Source of the DNA: an uncultured Eubacterium sp.
GTDB lineage: Bacteria > Bacillota > Clostridia > Oscillospirales > Acutalibacteraceae
Direction of reading: 5' to 3'
Length of the DNA: 12,382 nt
Assembly: GCA_910577215.1 (NCBI GenBank)
Contig: CAJTMQ010000050.1
Span: 1-12,382 of the forward strand
A program made the translations under genes and the position numbers. The number at the start of each line of letters is the position of its first letter. Within the stretch, counting starts at the first letter, position 1. The notes under the pieces are model-generated. The model ran no database searches, had not been told where the DNA came from, and saw only the letters and a list, made by a program, of their open reading frames with translations. This document shows, in pieces, positions 1-6,389 of this stretch.

Positions 1-28
1 GCAGAGATTAATTCTCTGCGGGATTTTT
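1..28. terminator. Probable bidirectional terminator, cut by the window edge
   Basis: A 7-bp stem (arms 1-7 and 13-19, 5-nt loop) is followed on the plus side by GGGA and a T-run at 24-28 that touches the response-regulator stop codon. Read on the minus strand, the A-run and CCC before the stem suggest that the stem continues beyond position 1 and would end in a U-run outside the window. It sits where the two-component operon should terminate. The full stem cannot be checked because the left flank is missing. Confidence 0.5.
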
Positions 29-701
29 ATCCGTTCCAGCGATAAAGCATACAAGGTCTGCCGCCTGTTTCGTAGTTCATATTACCAATAATTTGTCCTT
101 TTTCAAGCAGATAATTCATATATCTGCGTACAGTAACTCGTGACAGTCCTATCTCGTCCGCAATTTCTTCTCCTGTAAGCTCAACAGATGGATTGTTTTC
201 CAGAAAATCGCAGATAGTTTCAAGTGTCTGATTCTGTATTCCTTTAGGCAGTTCGTCATTTGTTTTAGGATACGCTCCTCCGATTAAGGCATCAAGACTC
301 TGCTGATTAAAGGTAGCCAAGTCATGAAATGCATCCTGCCTGCTCAGAAATGTTTTTAAAGCCTGCTGAAAGCGGTTGTTGGAGAATGGTTTTACAAGAT
401 AATCAATAATTCCGAGTCTTAACGCTTCTTCTATTGTTTCGCTGTCATTGGCAGCAGTTACCATAATAACAGAAACGGGAATTCCTTTTTCTCTGATTTG
501 TCTTAGCAATGTTAAACCGTCTGTATGGGGCATATACTGATCCAGAATAATCAGGTGCACAACATTTTTTTGCAGATATTCCATTGCAGATAAACCGTTA
601 TTGCAGACTGAGCAAACGTGAAAATGTGGGTTTTGATTAACATATTGCTTGTTAATCATTGAAACCATAGGGTCATCTTCAACAATCAAAACTTCATACA
701 T
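27..701 (-). CDS. CitB/DcuR-family response regulator
   Basis: This 224-residue cytoplasmic DNA-binding regulator is the phosphorylation partner of the kinase encoded just upstream. The N-terminal receiver domain (about 1-120) shows the acidic pair D9/D10, phospho-acceptor D54 in LIILDQYMP, T82 and K104 in VKPF. After a linker, a C-terminal winged-helix/HTH lies at about 165-215 (LTGEEIADEIGLSRVTVRRY), the arrangement seen in CitB, DcuR and MalR regulators of carboxylate metabolism. Length is normal for the family. The ATG start overlaps the kinase gene by 8 nt, and its AAGGAGG ribosome site lies inside the last kinase codons, so translation is probably coupled. The likely target is the divergent region at 2338-2538. 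Family assignment is firm; the stimulus is not known. Confidence 0.93.
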   Translation of the reverse strand: MYEVLIVEDDPMVSMINKQYVNQNPHFHVCSVCNNGLSAMEYLQKNVVHLIILDQYMPHTDGLTLLRQIREKGIPVSVIMVTAANDSETIEEALRLGIIDYLVKPFSNNRFQQALKTFLSRQDAFHDLATFNQQSLDALIGGAYPKTNDELPKGIQNQTLETICDFLENNPSVELTGEEIADEIGLSRVTVRRYMNYLLEKGQIIGNMNYETGGRPCMLYRWNG

Positions 702-2325
702 GATTGCTTCCTCCTTCGTCTGTTAAGGTTACCGTGAATGATGTGCCTGTGCCTAATTCCGAATCAACGGAAATTGTGCCGTTGTATTTTTGAATTAAAT
801 TGTTCACAATATGCAGTCCGAAGCCGTGGTTTTCTCCTTTAGTGGAAAAACCATTTTCAAATATTGCGTTTTTATTTTCAGGAGCAATACCCGTTCCGGT
901 ATCATCCACGCTGATAAGCAATGCGTGCGGCTTTGTATAAATGCCAACAGATAATTCTTTTGGCTGCTCAGCCTTTTCATTTATGGAATCCATTGCATTA
1001 TCAAGCAGATTTCCGATTATGGTTACCAAATCACCTGATGGAAGGGAAATCTCACTTCTTGATAATCTGCTTGAGCTTTTAAGCGTAAATTGTATATTGA
1101 GCTCTGCTGCACGTGAATATTTTCCGATAAGCAGTGCGGCAACAGACGGATCTTCAATACTTTTCATAATTTTATGAATTACCTTTTGCTGAATAGCGGT
1201 AATGTTCATAATATATTCGCTTGCTTCTGCGGTGTTTCCAATCTGAATTAAACCGAGAATGACGTGGAGCTTGTTGATGAAATCGTGATTGTTGGCACGC
1301 ATGGATTCAACCATATATTTTACGCCCGATAAATCCTCCATAATTTTAGTGTATTCCGTTCTGTCACGCAGAATACACAATGCACCGACTATTTGCTCGT
1401 GCTCCATAACAGGAATCTGGTCGGCAAGAATATCATTGCCTTTTGATGAGTTAATGGATACGCCAAAGTATTTTTCACCCAAAGTCAGGGTTTGTTTTAA
1501 AGCCAGTTCAGGGCATATTCTGCTGATTTTATTGTTTTCCGATTGATTATCTTCAACATAAAGCATTTTTCGTGCAGCTTTATTTATATAGATGATTTTT
1601 TCATCCGTTCCAACCGCAATAATTCCTTCTTCAAGGGATTCCAATATGTTATCTCTTGTACTGAACATTGCACTGAAAGTACTTGGCTCATAACCGAATA
1701 ACATTTTTTTGATTTTTGTTGAAAGATATTTTGAAAAAATGACTGCACAGATGATAACCGTAACAGCACAGATTAGGTGAATCGTAATTGCATTTATAAC
1801 AACACGGTTAATATTTTGCTTGAGCATAACTGCAAGCACAAAGCCGGAATAATTGCCGTCACTGTCATAGATTGCGGCATAGGCACGTCGTTGTGAGCCT
1901 GAAGGACCAATGTCGCTTGTTACATATATAAGTTTGCTTTCGTTTTGAAAGTCGGGGAGTGTGCCGTCATAAACAGTGCCGATTAACTCGGAATTTGTAT
2001 GGTATTTTCTTACCTGATCGCTTCCGACGACAGATATAACATCTATGTTTGATAAAGAGCTTTTAAGTGTATCCAAATATGGCTTTACAATAGATGCGGA
2101 ATTTTCGCTGTTATCTGCTGCAAGCTCTTCCTGCACAATTTGTGACTGTGAAATAGTGTATGCTATATTCTGCAGGTTTTCATCAAGATAATTGCTTTCT
2201 GATTTTATATTCAGAAATATGCTTATCACAGTAATTAAAATTGTCATAATCGAAACAAGAATAATCAGCGTTATCAGAATTTCCTGTTGGATTTTTTTTA
2301 TGGGGCGTACTTTTTTTCTTTTCAT
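694..2325 (-). CDS. CitA/DcuS-type membrane sensor histidine kinase
   Basis: This 543-residue kinase probably senses an extracellular small carboxylate. The layout is TM1 (about 14-40), an extracytoplasmic PDC/sCache-like domain (41-172), TM2 (about 176-199), a cytoplasmic PAS domain (about 222-325), a SpoB-type dimerisation helix with phospho-His H347 in NNHDFINKLH, and a HATPase domain. The ATPase domain has the N-box N439/N443, DDTGTG near 474 and GFGLHI near 501. In the sensor domain RKYH (R106, H109) followed by ELIG matches the Arg-x-x-His ligand-binding stretch of CitA/DcuS sensors, which supports a carboxylate ligand. The ATG has a GAGGAG site (minus strand, 2332-2337) six bases upstream, and an extended -10 promoter lies ahead of it. 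The regulator gene overlaps its 3' end. Specificity (citrate, malate, fumarate or other) cannot be read from the sequence. Confidence 0.93.
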   Translation of the reverse strand: MKRKKVRPIKKIQQEILITLIILVSIMTILITVISIFLNIKSESNYLDENLQNIAYTISQSQIVQEELAADNSENSASIVKPYLDTLKSSLSNIDVISVVGSDQVRKYHTNSELIGTVYDGTLPDFQNESKLIYVTSDIGPSGSQRRAYAAIYDSDGNYSGFVLAVMLKQNINRVVINAITIHLICAVTVIICAVIFSKYLSTKIKKMLFGYEPSTFSAMFSTRDNILESLEEGIIAVGTDEKIIYINKAARKMLYVEDNQSENNKISRICPELALKQTLTLGEKYFGVSINSSKGNDILADQIPVMEHEQIVGALCILRDRTEYTKIMEDLSGVKYMVESMRANNHDFINKLHVILGLIQIGNTAEASEYIMNITAIQQKVIHKIMKSIEDPSVAALLIGKYSRAAELNIQFTLKSSSRLSRSEISLPSGDLVTIIGNLLDNAMDSINEKAEQPKELSVGIYTKPHALLISVDDTGTGIAPENKNAIFENGFSTKGENHGFGLHIVNNLIQKYNGTISVDSELGTGTSFTVTLTDEGGSNHV

Positions 2326-2351
2326 TGCAATCTCCTCAATAATGATTTTTC

Positions 2352-2380
2352 ATTATAGCATAGTTTTATTTTTTTGAAAA
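2352..2380 (-). promoter_or_regulatory. Promoter of the kinase-regulator operon
   Basis: On the minus strand, TTTTCA (2375-2380) is separated by 17 bp from a perfect TATAAT (2352-2357), with a TGC extension just before the -10. Transcription would begin near 2345, leaving a leader of about 20 nt with the GAGGAG site. This is pattern-based only. Confidence 0.65.
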
Positions 2381-2405
2381 TAAATAACAGATTTTAAAGG
2401 GCTTT

Positions 2406-2454
2406 TGTAAGTAAAAAAAATCATATTTTATTCTAATTGTATTCGTTACTTACA
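2406..2454. promoter_or_regulatory. Split inverted repeat, candidate operator pair
   Basis: TGTAAGTAA (2406-2414) and its exact reverse complement TTACTTACA (2446-2454) lie between the two divergent promoters. Their centres are 40 bp apart, close to four helical turns, so both arms would face the same side of the DNA. The intervening DNA is very AT-rich with an A-run that may bend. The right arm centre is about 45 bp upstream of the predicted plus-strand start site, ending 6 bp before the -35, a classic activator position. Binding by the adjacent response regulator is inference. Confidence 0.5.
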
Positions 2455-2460
2455 GATGGA

Positions 2461-2488
2461 TAGACTTTTTGCCAATTGGAAATATAAT
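2461..2488 (+). promoter_or_regulatory. Promoter of the SemiSWEET-like/SGNH-like unit
   Basis: A perfect TATAAT (2483-2488) follows a weak -35 TAGACT (2461-2466) with a 16-bp spacer. A poor -35 with an inverted-repeat arm right next to it fits an activator-dependent promoter. The predicted start is near 2495, giving a leader of about 44 nt before the ATG at 2539. Confidence 0.55.
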
Positions 2489-2538
2489 GACATTGCTGAG
2501 GAAAACAGCAGGATATGTTTTCAAAAGGAGAGTATTTT

Positions 2539-2889
2539 ATGAACGCATTTATAGGTATTATGGAAACAATGATGTTGATTTTATTCGGAATTTCATGGCC
2601 GCTTAACATCGTGAAGGCCTGGAGGGCAAGAACGGCACAGGGAATGAGTTTGTTGTTTTATTCATTCATATGGCTTGGTTATGTTTTTGCTTTGGTAGGA
2701 AAATTTGCATTGATTCACAGCAATGCACCGCAGCCATGGTATGAGAGTGTGCATTGGTATGTTATGTTTTGCTATATACTGAATATTTTAATGGTTTCAA
2801 TCGGTATTTTGATTTATTTCCGCAATAAATATTTTGATAAAAAAATCAACACAACAAATGCTGTGATGGCTGTATGTGAGGAGAGATAA
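2539..2889 (+). CDS. Small three-helix PQ-loop (SemiSWEET-like) membrane protein
   Basis: The start is taken at the ATG at 2539, 8 nt after AAAAGGAG (2523-2530). An earlier in-frame ATG at 2515 would overlap this ribosome site. The product is 116 residues with about three membrane helices (roughly 4-26, 36-58 and 74-95) and a charged tail. WPLNIVKAWRARTAQGMSL near residues 18-36 matches the PQ-loop signature of SemiSWEET/MtN3 proteins (P, K, T/S-A-x-G-x-S-L), but the Q after the proline is L. SemiSWEETs are roughly 85-100-residue dimeric sugar carriers, and some PQ-loop proteins carry other solutes or act otherwise. It is transcribed divergently from a CitA/B-type sensor system and ends 2 nt before the next gene. 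Substrate is unknown; transport of the sensor ligand is a guess. Confidence 0.7.
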   Translation: MNAFIGIMETMMLILFGISWPLNIVKAWRARTAQGMSLLFYSFIWLGYVFALVGKFALIHSNAPQPWYESVHWYVMFCYILNILMVSIGILIYFRNKYFDKKINTTNAVMAVCEER

Positions 2890-2891
2890 TT

Positions 2892-3458
2892 ATGAATATA
2901 TATGAAAGAGAAGTTGAAAATTTCCGCAAGTTGAACAGAATAGCCAAAAAGAACAGTGTTGTATTGCTTGGTTCAACATTTGCAAAGGATATTCCTGTAA
3001 GCGAGCTGGTCCAGACCTTTGATATTGATTGCAATGTTTATAACCGAAGCTTAACGGATCTTTCGGTTTTTGACGCAGAAAAGCTGCTTGATGACTGTGT
3101 GATAAGCCTGTCGCCTAAGAAAATACTTTTACAGCTTGGCGAAACAGATTTGGAACGTGGCTATCGCACAATTCCTGAAATTCTGGAAGCCTATGAGAAG
3201 ATAGTTGCAAAACTGAAAAATGCAAATAAGCATTGTGAAATTATAATCGTATCTGTTTGCGAGAAGAATTCAGAGGTTTATCCTGAAGCTTTGAATGTTA
3301 AGCTTGAAGAGCTTGCAAAGAAACATAAATGTCAGTATGCTGATATAAGTCCTGCATTCTCAAATGATTCGCCAAGTGTAAAGGCATTCAGCCTGCTGAA
3401 ATATTTTATGCTTGACAGACTTTCGTTTTATGATGCAATGAATCTGCTTAATGTATAA
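2892..3458 (+). CDS. SGNH/GDSL-hydrolase-like protein, probably catalytically dead
   Basis: This 188-residue protein has no signal peptide or membrane segment. The pattern resembles a small SGNH esterase fold: VVLLGSTFAKDIPV (block I, near 23-36), VYNRSLTD (block II, 49-56), LLQLGETDLERG (block III, 79-90) and a C-terminal LDRLSF (174-179) in the DxxH position. Aligned by eye with small GDSL lipases, the Ser becomes T29, the Gly becomes S53, the Asn becomes T85 and the catalytic His becomes S178, while D175 is kept. The fold assignment is moderate and loss of esterase chemistry is inferred. Translation is probably coupled: its GAGGAG site (2878-2883) lies inside the end of the SemiSWEET-like gene. 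It may be a binding or regulatory partner rather than an enzyme. S28 could conceivably act as a shifted nucleophile. Confidence 0.6.
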   Translation: MNIYEREVENFRKLNRIAKKNSVVLLGSTFAKDIPVSELVQTFDIDCNVYNRSLTDLSVFDAEKLLDDCVISLSPKKILLQLGETDLERGYRTIPEILEAYEKIVAKLKNANKHCEIIIVSVCEKNSEVYPEALNVKLEELAKKHKCQYADISPAFSNDSPSVKAFSLLKYFMLDRLSFYDAMNLLNV

Positions 3459-3484
3459 GTGATTTTTCTTAATATGCTGATTAC

Positions 3485-3529
3485 TTTGACGGTGATAAAA
3501 TTGTGTGCTATAATTTTATCACCGTTAAA
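3485..3529. repeat. Large inverted repeat enclosing a promoter
   Basis: Arms 3489-3502 and 3512-3525 are perfect 14-bp reverse complements (ACGGTGATAAAATT) around a 9-nt loop. With one G-T wobble the pairing extends to 3485-3529. The left arm overlaps the -35 and the right arm overlaps the -10 and predicted start site of the flavoprotein promoter. It could be a repressor operator, a weak terminator for the upstream unit (its tail is T-rich but interrupted), or both. Confidence 0.7.
3486..3514 (+). promoter_or_regulatory. Strong promoter of the flavodoxin-like gene pair
   Basis: TTGACG (3486-3491), a 17-bp spacer and TATAAT (3509-3514) with an extended TGC make this one of the best sigma-A-type promoters in the window. 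The predicted start is near 3521. A GAGGGGG ribosome site (3537-3543) lies 7 nt before the ATG at 3551. Its position inside the inverted repeat suggests control by a repressor not encoded in this window. Confidence 0.72.
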
Positions 3530-3550
3530 TTTATTTGAGGGGGAAACAAA

Positions 3551-4057
3551 ATGAATGTTATCATTCACGATTTGAATAATGAGCAGTTTGAGTTGCTTTT
3601 TCCTGAATTAAATAATAATTCACACATTATCTTTGACAACGGCACAATTAAAAGCTGTATCGGCTGCTTTGGCTGCTGGATTAAGACTCCGGGCAAGTGT
3701 GTAATAAAAGATGGTTATGATAATATCGGTGAATTATTTTCCAAGGCAGATAAAGTGATTGTTATAAGCAAATGTTTTTACGGCGGTTTCAGTCCATTTG
3801 TTAAAAATGTGCTTGACAGGAGTATAGCCTATATGCTTCCTTTTTTCAGAACTGTTAATAAAGAAACGCATCATAAACAGCGATATGATAAATCGTTTAA
3901 ATACTGTGTTCATTTTTACGGAGAGAATATTACTGAACCGGAAAAAGAAACCGCGTGCAGTTTAGTCAAGGCAAACAGTATAAATTTCTGTTCAGAATAT
4001 GTAGTTTCGTTTTCATCTTCGGTAAATGAGCTTGTCGGGGAGGTTGATTTGATATGA
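3551..4057 (+). CDS. Flavodoxin-fold protein with four-cysteine cluster (iron-sulfur flavoprotein-like)
   Basis: This 168-residue cytoplasmic protein belongs to the flavodoxin/NADPH-dependent FMN reductase fold. SCIGCFGCWIKTPGKC (35-50) places Cys at 36, 39, 42 and 50, a CX2CX2CX7C motif like the compact cluster of iron-sulfur flavoproteins. ADKVIVISKCFYGGFSPFVKNVLDR (about 66-90) is the usual flavodoxin-like strand followed by the FMN-side loop and helix. The N terminus is odd: it lacks the GSPRxxGNT phosphate-binding loop with which family members normally begin, so FMN binding on its own is doubtful. The gene overlaps the next flavodoxin-like gene by 4 nt (ATGA), suggesting a stoichiometric pair. 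Its role as an electron carrier or reductase subunit is inferred, and cluster binding is not certain. Confidence 0.75.
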   Translation: MNVIIHDLNNEQFELLFPELNNNSHIIFDNGTIKSCIGCFGCWIKTPGKCVIKDGYDNIGELFSKADKVIVISKCFYGGFSPFVKNVLDRSIAYMLPFFRTVNKETHHKQRYDKSFKYCVHFYGENITEPEKETACSLVKANSINFCSEYVVSFSSSVNELVGEVDLI

Positions 4058-4680
4058 AAATAACTGTTATAATCGGCAGCCCCAAGATTAAAGAAAGTAA
4101 TTCTGAGATAATTGTGAATACGCTTATTCCGCTGATTGCTGATAATGATGTTGAAATAATCAATATAAAAAGAAACAGCTTATTGAAAGAGCACCTTTGC
4201 AGAATAGAAAGCAGTGATACATTGATTTTTGCTTTTCCGCTGTATGTGGACGGTATTCCGTCACATCTGCTGAGAGTCCTTGCTGCGATAGAAAACAGGG
4301 GATTTTCAAGTAAGGATATTATGGTTTATTCAATTGTTAATAACGGCTTTTTTGAGGGCATTCAGAACAATATTGCCATAACACAGATGAAAAACTGGTG
4401 TACTGCTGTTAATCTTAATTGGGGGCAGGGTGTAGGTATCGGTGCAGGAGAAATGCAGCCGTCTATTAAGAATGTTCCTTTAGGTCATGGACCGAATAAA
4501 AGCATAGGAAATGCACTGCAATGTTTGGCAGATAATATCAATAACAGAAAATCAGGTGATGATATACTGGTTTCTCCCGATTTTCCAAGATTTTTATGGA
4601 AAAAATTTGCAGATATCTTCTGGCATAAGCAGGCTAAAGAAAATCATCTTAAAAGAAAAGATTTATATAAGAAGCTGTAA
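4054..4680 (+). CDS. NAD(P)H-dependent FMN reductase-like flavodoxin-fold protein
   Basis: This 208-residue cytoplasmic protein begins with the classic flavodoxin-family phosphate loop (IIGSPKIKESNS, residues 6-17) and has the following strand and loop FAFPLYVDGIPSHLLRVL (near 59-76), typical of NAD(P)H-dependent oxidoreductases. It lacks the cysteine cluster of its partner. The central glycine-rich part (GQGVGIGAGEM) and a basic, aromatic C-terminal tail (KQAKENHLKRKDLYKKL) are also visible. The ATG overlaps the upstream stop (ATGA), with GGGGAGG (4037-4043) inside the upstream gene. The two proteins look complementary, so a heterodimeric flavoenzyme is plausible. Electron donor, acceptor and physiological substrate cannot be told. 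Confidence 0.8.
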   Translation: MKITVIIGSPKIKESNSEIIVNTLIPLIADNDVEIINIKRNSLLKEHLCRIESSDTLIFAFPLYVDGIPSHLLRVLAAIENRGFSSKDIMVYSIVNNGFFEGIQNNIAITQMKNWCTAVNLNWGQGVGIGAGEMQPSIKNVPLGHGPNKSIGNALQCLADNINNRKSGDDILVSPDFPRFLWKKFADIFWHKQAKENHLKRKDLYKKL

Positions 4681-4743
4681 AATATGCTTAGCTGTTCATT
4701 TTCAATTCATAATATGGGTATATTATAATAATCGGTGGTTATT

Positions 4744-5277
4744 TTGAAAAAATCAATTCAGGCAGCTTTGTGCGGACTTGCAGCGGCACTTTGTGTTACT
4801 TTTATGTTTTTAGGCGGAATATTTTATATATTCGCATATACTGTGCCGATTCTTCTGGGGCTTGTTACGGTTATGATTAAAAAAACATTCGGCAACGCCT
4901 CTGCTGTGTCTGTTTATATAGCAGTATCCATTTTGTCTTTAATGCTTGTGCCCGAGAAAGAAACAGTTATGATGTATGTTCTTTTCTTCGGGTATTATCC
5001 CATTATCAAATCTTATTTGGACAGGGTTAAACCTAAAATAATTTCACTGTTTTTTAAGTTAATAACCTTTAATACCGCTGTTGCAATAATTGAGCTTATC
5101 TGCGTGTATGTTTTCGGAATACCATTTTTTGAGGATGGTGATTTTTCCAAAGCCATGCTGATTATTTTTGCAGCAGCTATGAATACAATCTTCATCATAT
5201 ATGAGTATTTGCTTAAATACTTCGTTTTACTTTATGAAAGAAAAGTAGAAAAAAGGTTGAAAAATATTTTAAGATAA
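4744..5277 (+). CDS. Uncharacterised multi-span membrane protein
   Basis: The product is about 177 residues and almost wholly hydrophobic, with five to six predicted membrane helices and a basic C-terminal tail (YERKVEKRLKNILR). The start is taken at TTG 4744, 5 nt after GGTGG (4734-4738). A GTG at 4735 is in frame but lies inside that site. TM1 (ALCGLAAALCVTFMFLGG) and the conserved-looking loop LVPEKETVMMYVLFFGYYP suggest a Clostridia family of orphan membrane proteins that vaguely resembles ECF-transporter S components. No ATPase or T component is present here, so a transport role is unproven. It follows the flavoprotein pair by 63 nt and may share its transcript, ending at a strong terminator. 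Confidence 0.6.
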   Translation: MKKSIQAALCGLAAALCVTFMFLGGIFYIFAYTVPILLGLVTVMIKKTFGNASAVSVYIAVSILSLMLVPEKETVMMYVLFFGYYPIIKSYLDRVKPKIISLFFKLITFNTAVAIIELICVYVFGIPFFEDGDFSKAMLIIFAAAMNTIFIIYEYLLKYFVLLYERKVEKRLKNILR

Positions 5278-5280
5278 TAT

Positions 5281-5316
5281 AAAACATCGGCAGACAAAAT
5301 ATCTGCCGATGTTTTT
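5281..5316. terminator. Strong bidirectional rho-independent terminator
   Basis: A perfect 14-bp stem (arms 5281-5294 and 5302-5315, 7-nt loop) has A-runs on its left and T-runs on its right, so it ends in a U-tract read from either strand. It lies between the convergent membrane-protein gene (stop at 5277) and the racemase gene, whose stop codon begins at the last bases of the stem. It separates the two transcription units. Confidence 0.93.
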
Positions 5317-6388
5317 ATCTGTAAATTCTTTCAATTCTTGGATTAACCATAAGGGGAGAGAGGTCCGCACTTGCAATATCACCGCATTTTATATCAGTGC
5401 CTGTTATATCTACTGCCGTATGAGAAAGACCGATTTCGCCGATTACAGGGTACATTCTGCCATTAATTTTAACATATGTCTGCTTTTTCTGAAGAAACTG
5501 CTTGAAAACAGAAAGCACATAATGCAAATCAATTGCTTCCTTTTCTTTTGCAAGGCCAAAGCCGTCATAGTGTCCGATAGGAACAATCGCAATTTTTGTT
5601 TCACGCTTTGTTTTAAAAGTTCCGTTATAGCCTACGGCATATCCTGCAGGAACTGTTTTAACATCAATAACCTCAGCTTCAAGGCTACCGAGTCTGTTAA
5701 GCATAGTTTTATTTCTTGTAATAACTCTTCCTGTAAATGCCGAGCCGAGCCTTACACTGTTCAGACAAACATCCTCAACATTTAAAAGAGCGGGGGAGTT
5801 TGCACAGTGAAGAGTGCCTGTATTACAGCCTGTCTTTTCAATCTGGCTCATTGTATCCTTAAATAATTCAAGCTGTGCTTTTGTAAGAGGGGCATTTGTA
5901 AATGCACTTGAAAAATGTGTGTATGCACCGATAAATTCAAGGCTTTCAGCCTTATAGCAGTTGGCAGCCTTGCTTACCTCGCTTGGCATAAAGCCGTATC
6001 TGCCCATACCCGTATCAATTTTAAGATGACATTTTGTTTTAACACCAAGCTTTTCAGATACGCTGTTCATAACTTCGCACGCCTGTGATGAGCCGATGGT
6101 TGCAATGCAGCCGTTTTCGGCAATTACCCTTGCTTCCTCTTCAATACAGGTGGAACGCATAACAAGTATATCTTCGTCGTCAAGAATTTCTTTCAGAATC
6201 GGAATATCCGTAACCTCGGTTACGGCAAAGGTTTTAATACCGCATTCCTTTAAAACAGATGTAAATTCTTTAATTCCGAAGCCGTAGCCGTTGCCCTTGA
6301 CAACACCTATAATCGGTACACCTGCTTTTTGCTTTAACATTTCAATGTTTTCAATTAGTTTCGTTTTATCAATTATATATCTGCTCAT
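5315..6388 (-). CDS. alr: Alanine racemase-family PLP enzyme, atypical active site
   Basis: This 357-residue cytoplasmic PLP enzyme of the fold-III racemase family is expected to interconvert L- and D-alanine for peptidoglycan. K31 in VVKGNGYGFG is the Schiff-base lysine (usual form VKANAYGHG). GMGRYGF (R130), THF (H158), VRLGSAFTG (R213) and AVGYNGTF (catalytic Tyr254) follow in the expected order. Unusually, the highly conserved VGRVxMDQ stretch near the C terminus reads IGEIGLSH (316-323), so the Met-Asp pair that lines the active-site entrance is Leu-Ser. The aromatic His in the lysine motif is Phe. Length is slightly short. The ATG sits one base after the upstream stop (TAAAATG) with no clear ribosome site, so it probably depends on translation of the FemX-like gene. 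It could be a racemase for another small amino acid. Confidence 0.88.
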   Translation of the reverse strand: MSRYIIDKTKLIENIEMLKQKAGVPIIGVVKGNGYGFGIKEFTSVLKECGIKTFAVTEVTDIPILKEILDDEDILVMRSTCIEEEARVIAENGCIATIGSSQACEVMNSVSEKLGVKTKCHLKIDTGMGRYGFMPSEVSKAANCYKAESLEFIGAYTHFSSAFTNAPLTKAQLELFKDTMSQIEKTGCNTGTLHCANSPALLNVEDVCLNSVRLGSAFTGRVITRNKTMLNRLGSLEAEVIDVKTVPAGYAVGYNGTFKTKRETKIAIVPIGHYDGFGLAKEKEAIDLHYVLSVFKQFLQKKQTYVKINGRMYPVIGEIGLSHTAVDITGTDIKCGDIASADLSPLMVNPRIERIYR

Positions 6389-6389
6389 T

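Noticed and set aside
2515..2538. Upstream ATG start for the SemiSWEET-like protein
   Set aside because: It would put the AAAAGGAG ribosome site inside the coding region and add a polar segment before the first helix; the ATG at 2539 has ideal spacing.
4675..4698. Short direct repeat AGCTGT after the second flavodoxin-like gene
   Set aside because: Two 6-mers close together in AT-rich DNA are expected by chance, and they form no terminator stem.
4724..4729. Perfect TATAAT just before the orphan membrane-protein gene
   Set aside because: A transcript from it would start at about 4736, inside the ribosome site, and no convincing -35 is present. The region is simply AT-rich.
5309..5785. 158-codon plus-strand open frame opposite the racemase
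   Set aside because: It is antisense to a clear PLP-enzyme gene, rich in Cys, Asn and Ser, and has no domain or ribosome site; it is a shadow frame. The same applies to the other frames opposite or inside the kinase, FemX-like and glycosidase genes.
6208..6225. 8-bp perfect hairpin (CCGTAACC/GGTTACGG) inside the racemase gene
   Set aside because: The loop is only 2 nt, there is no U-tract, and it arises from the repeated Val-Thr codons around a Glu; it is most likely coding coincidence.
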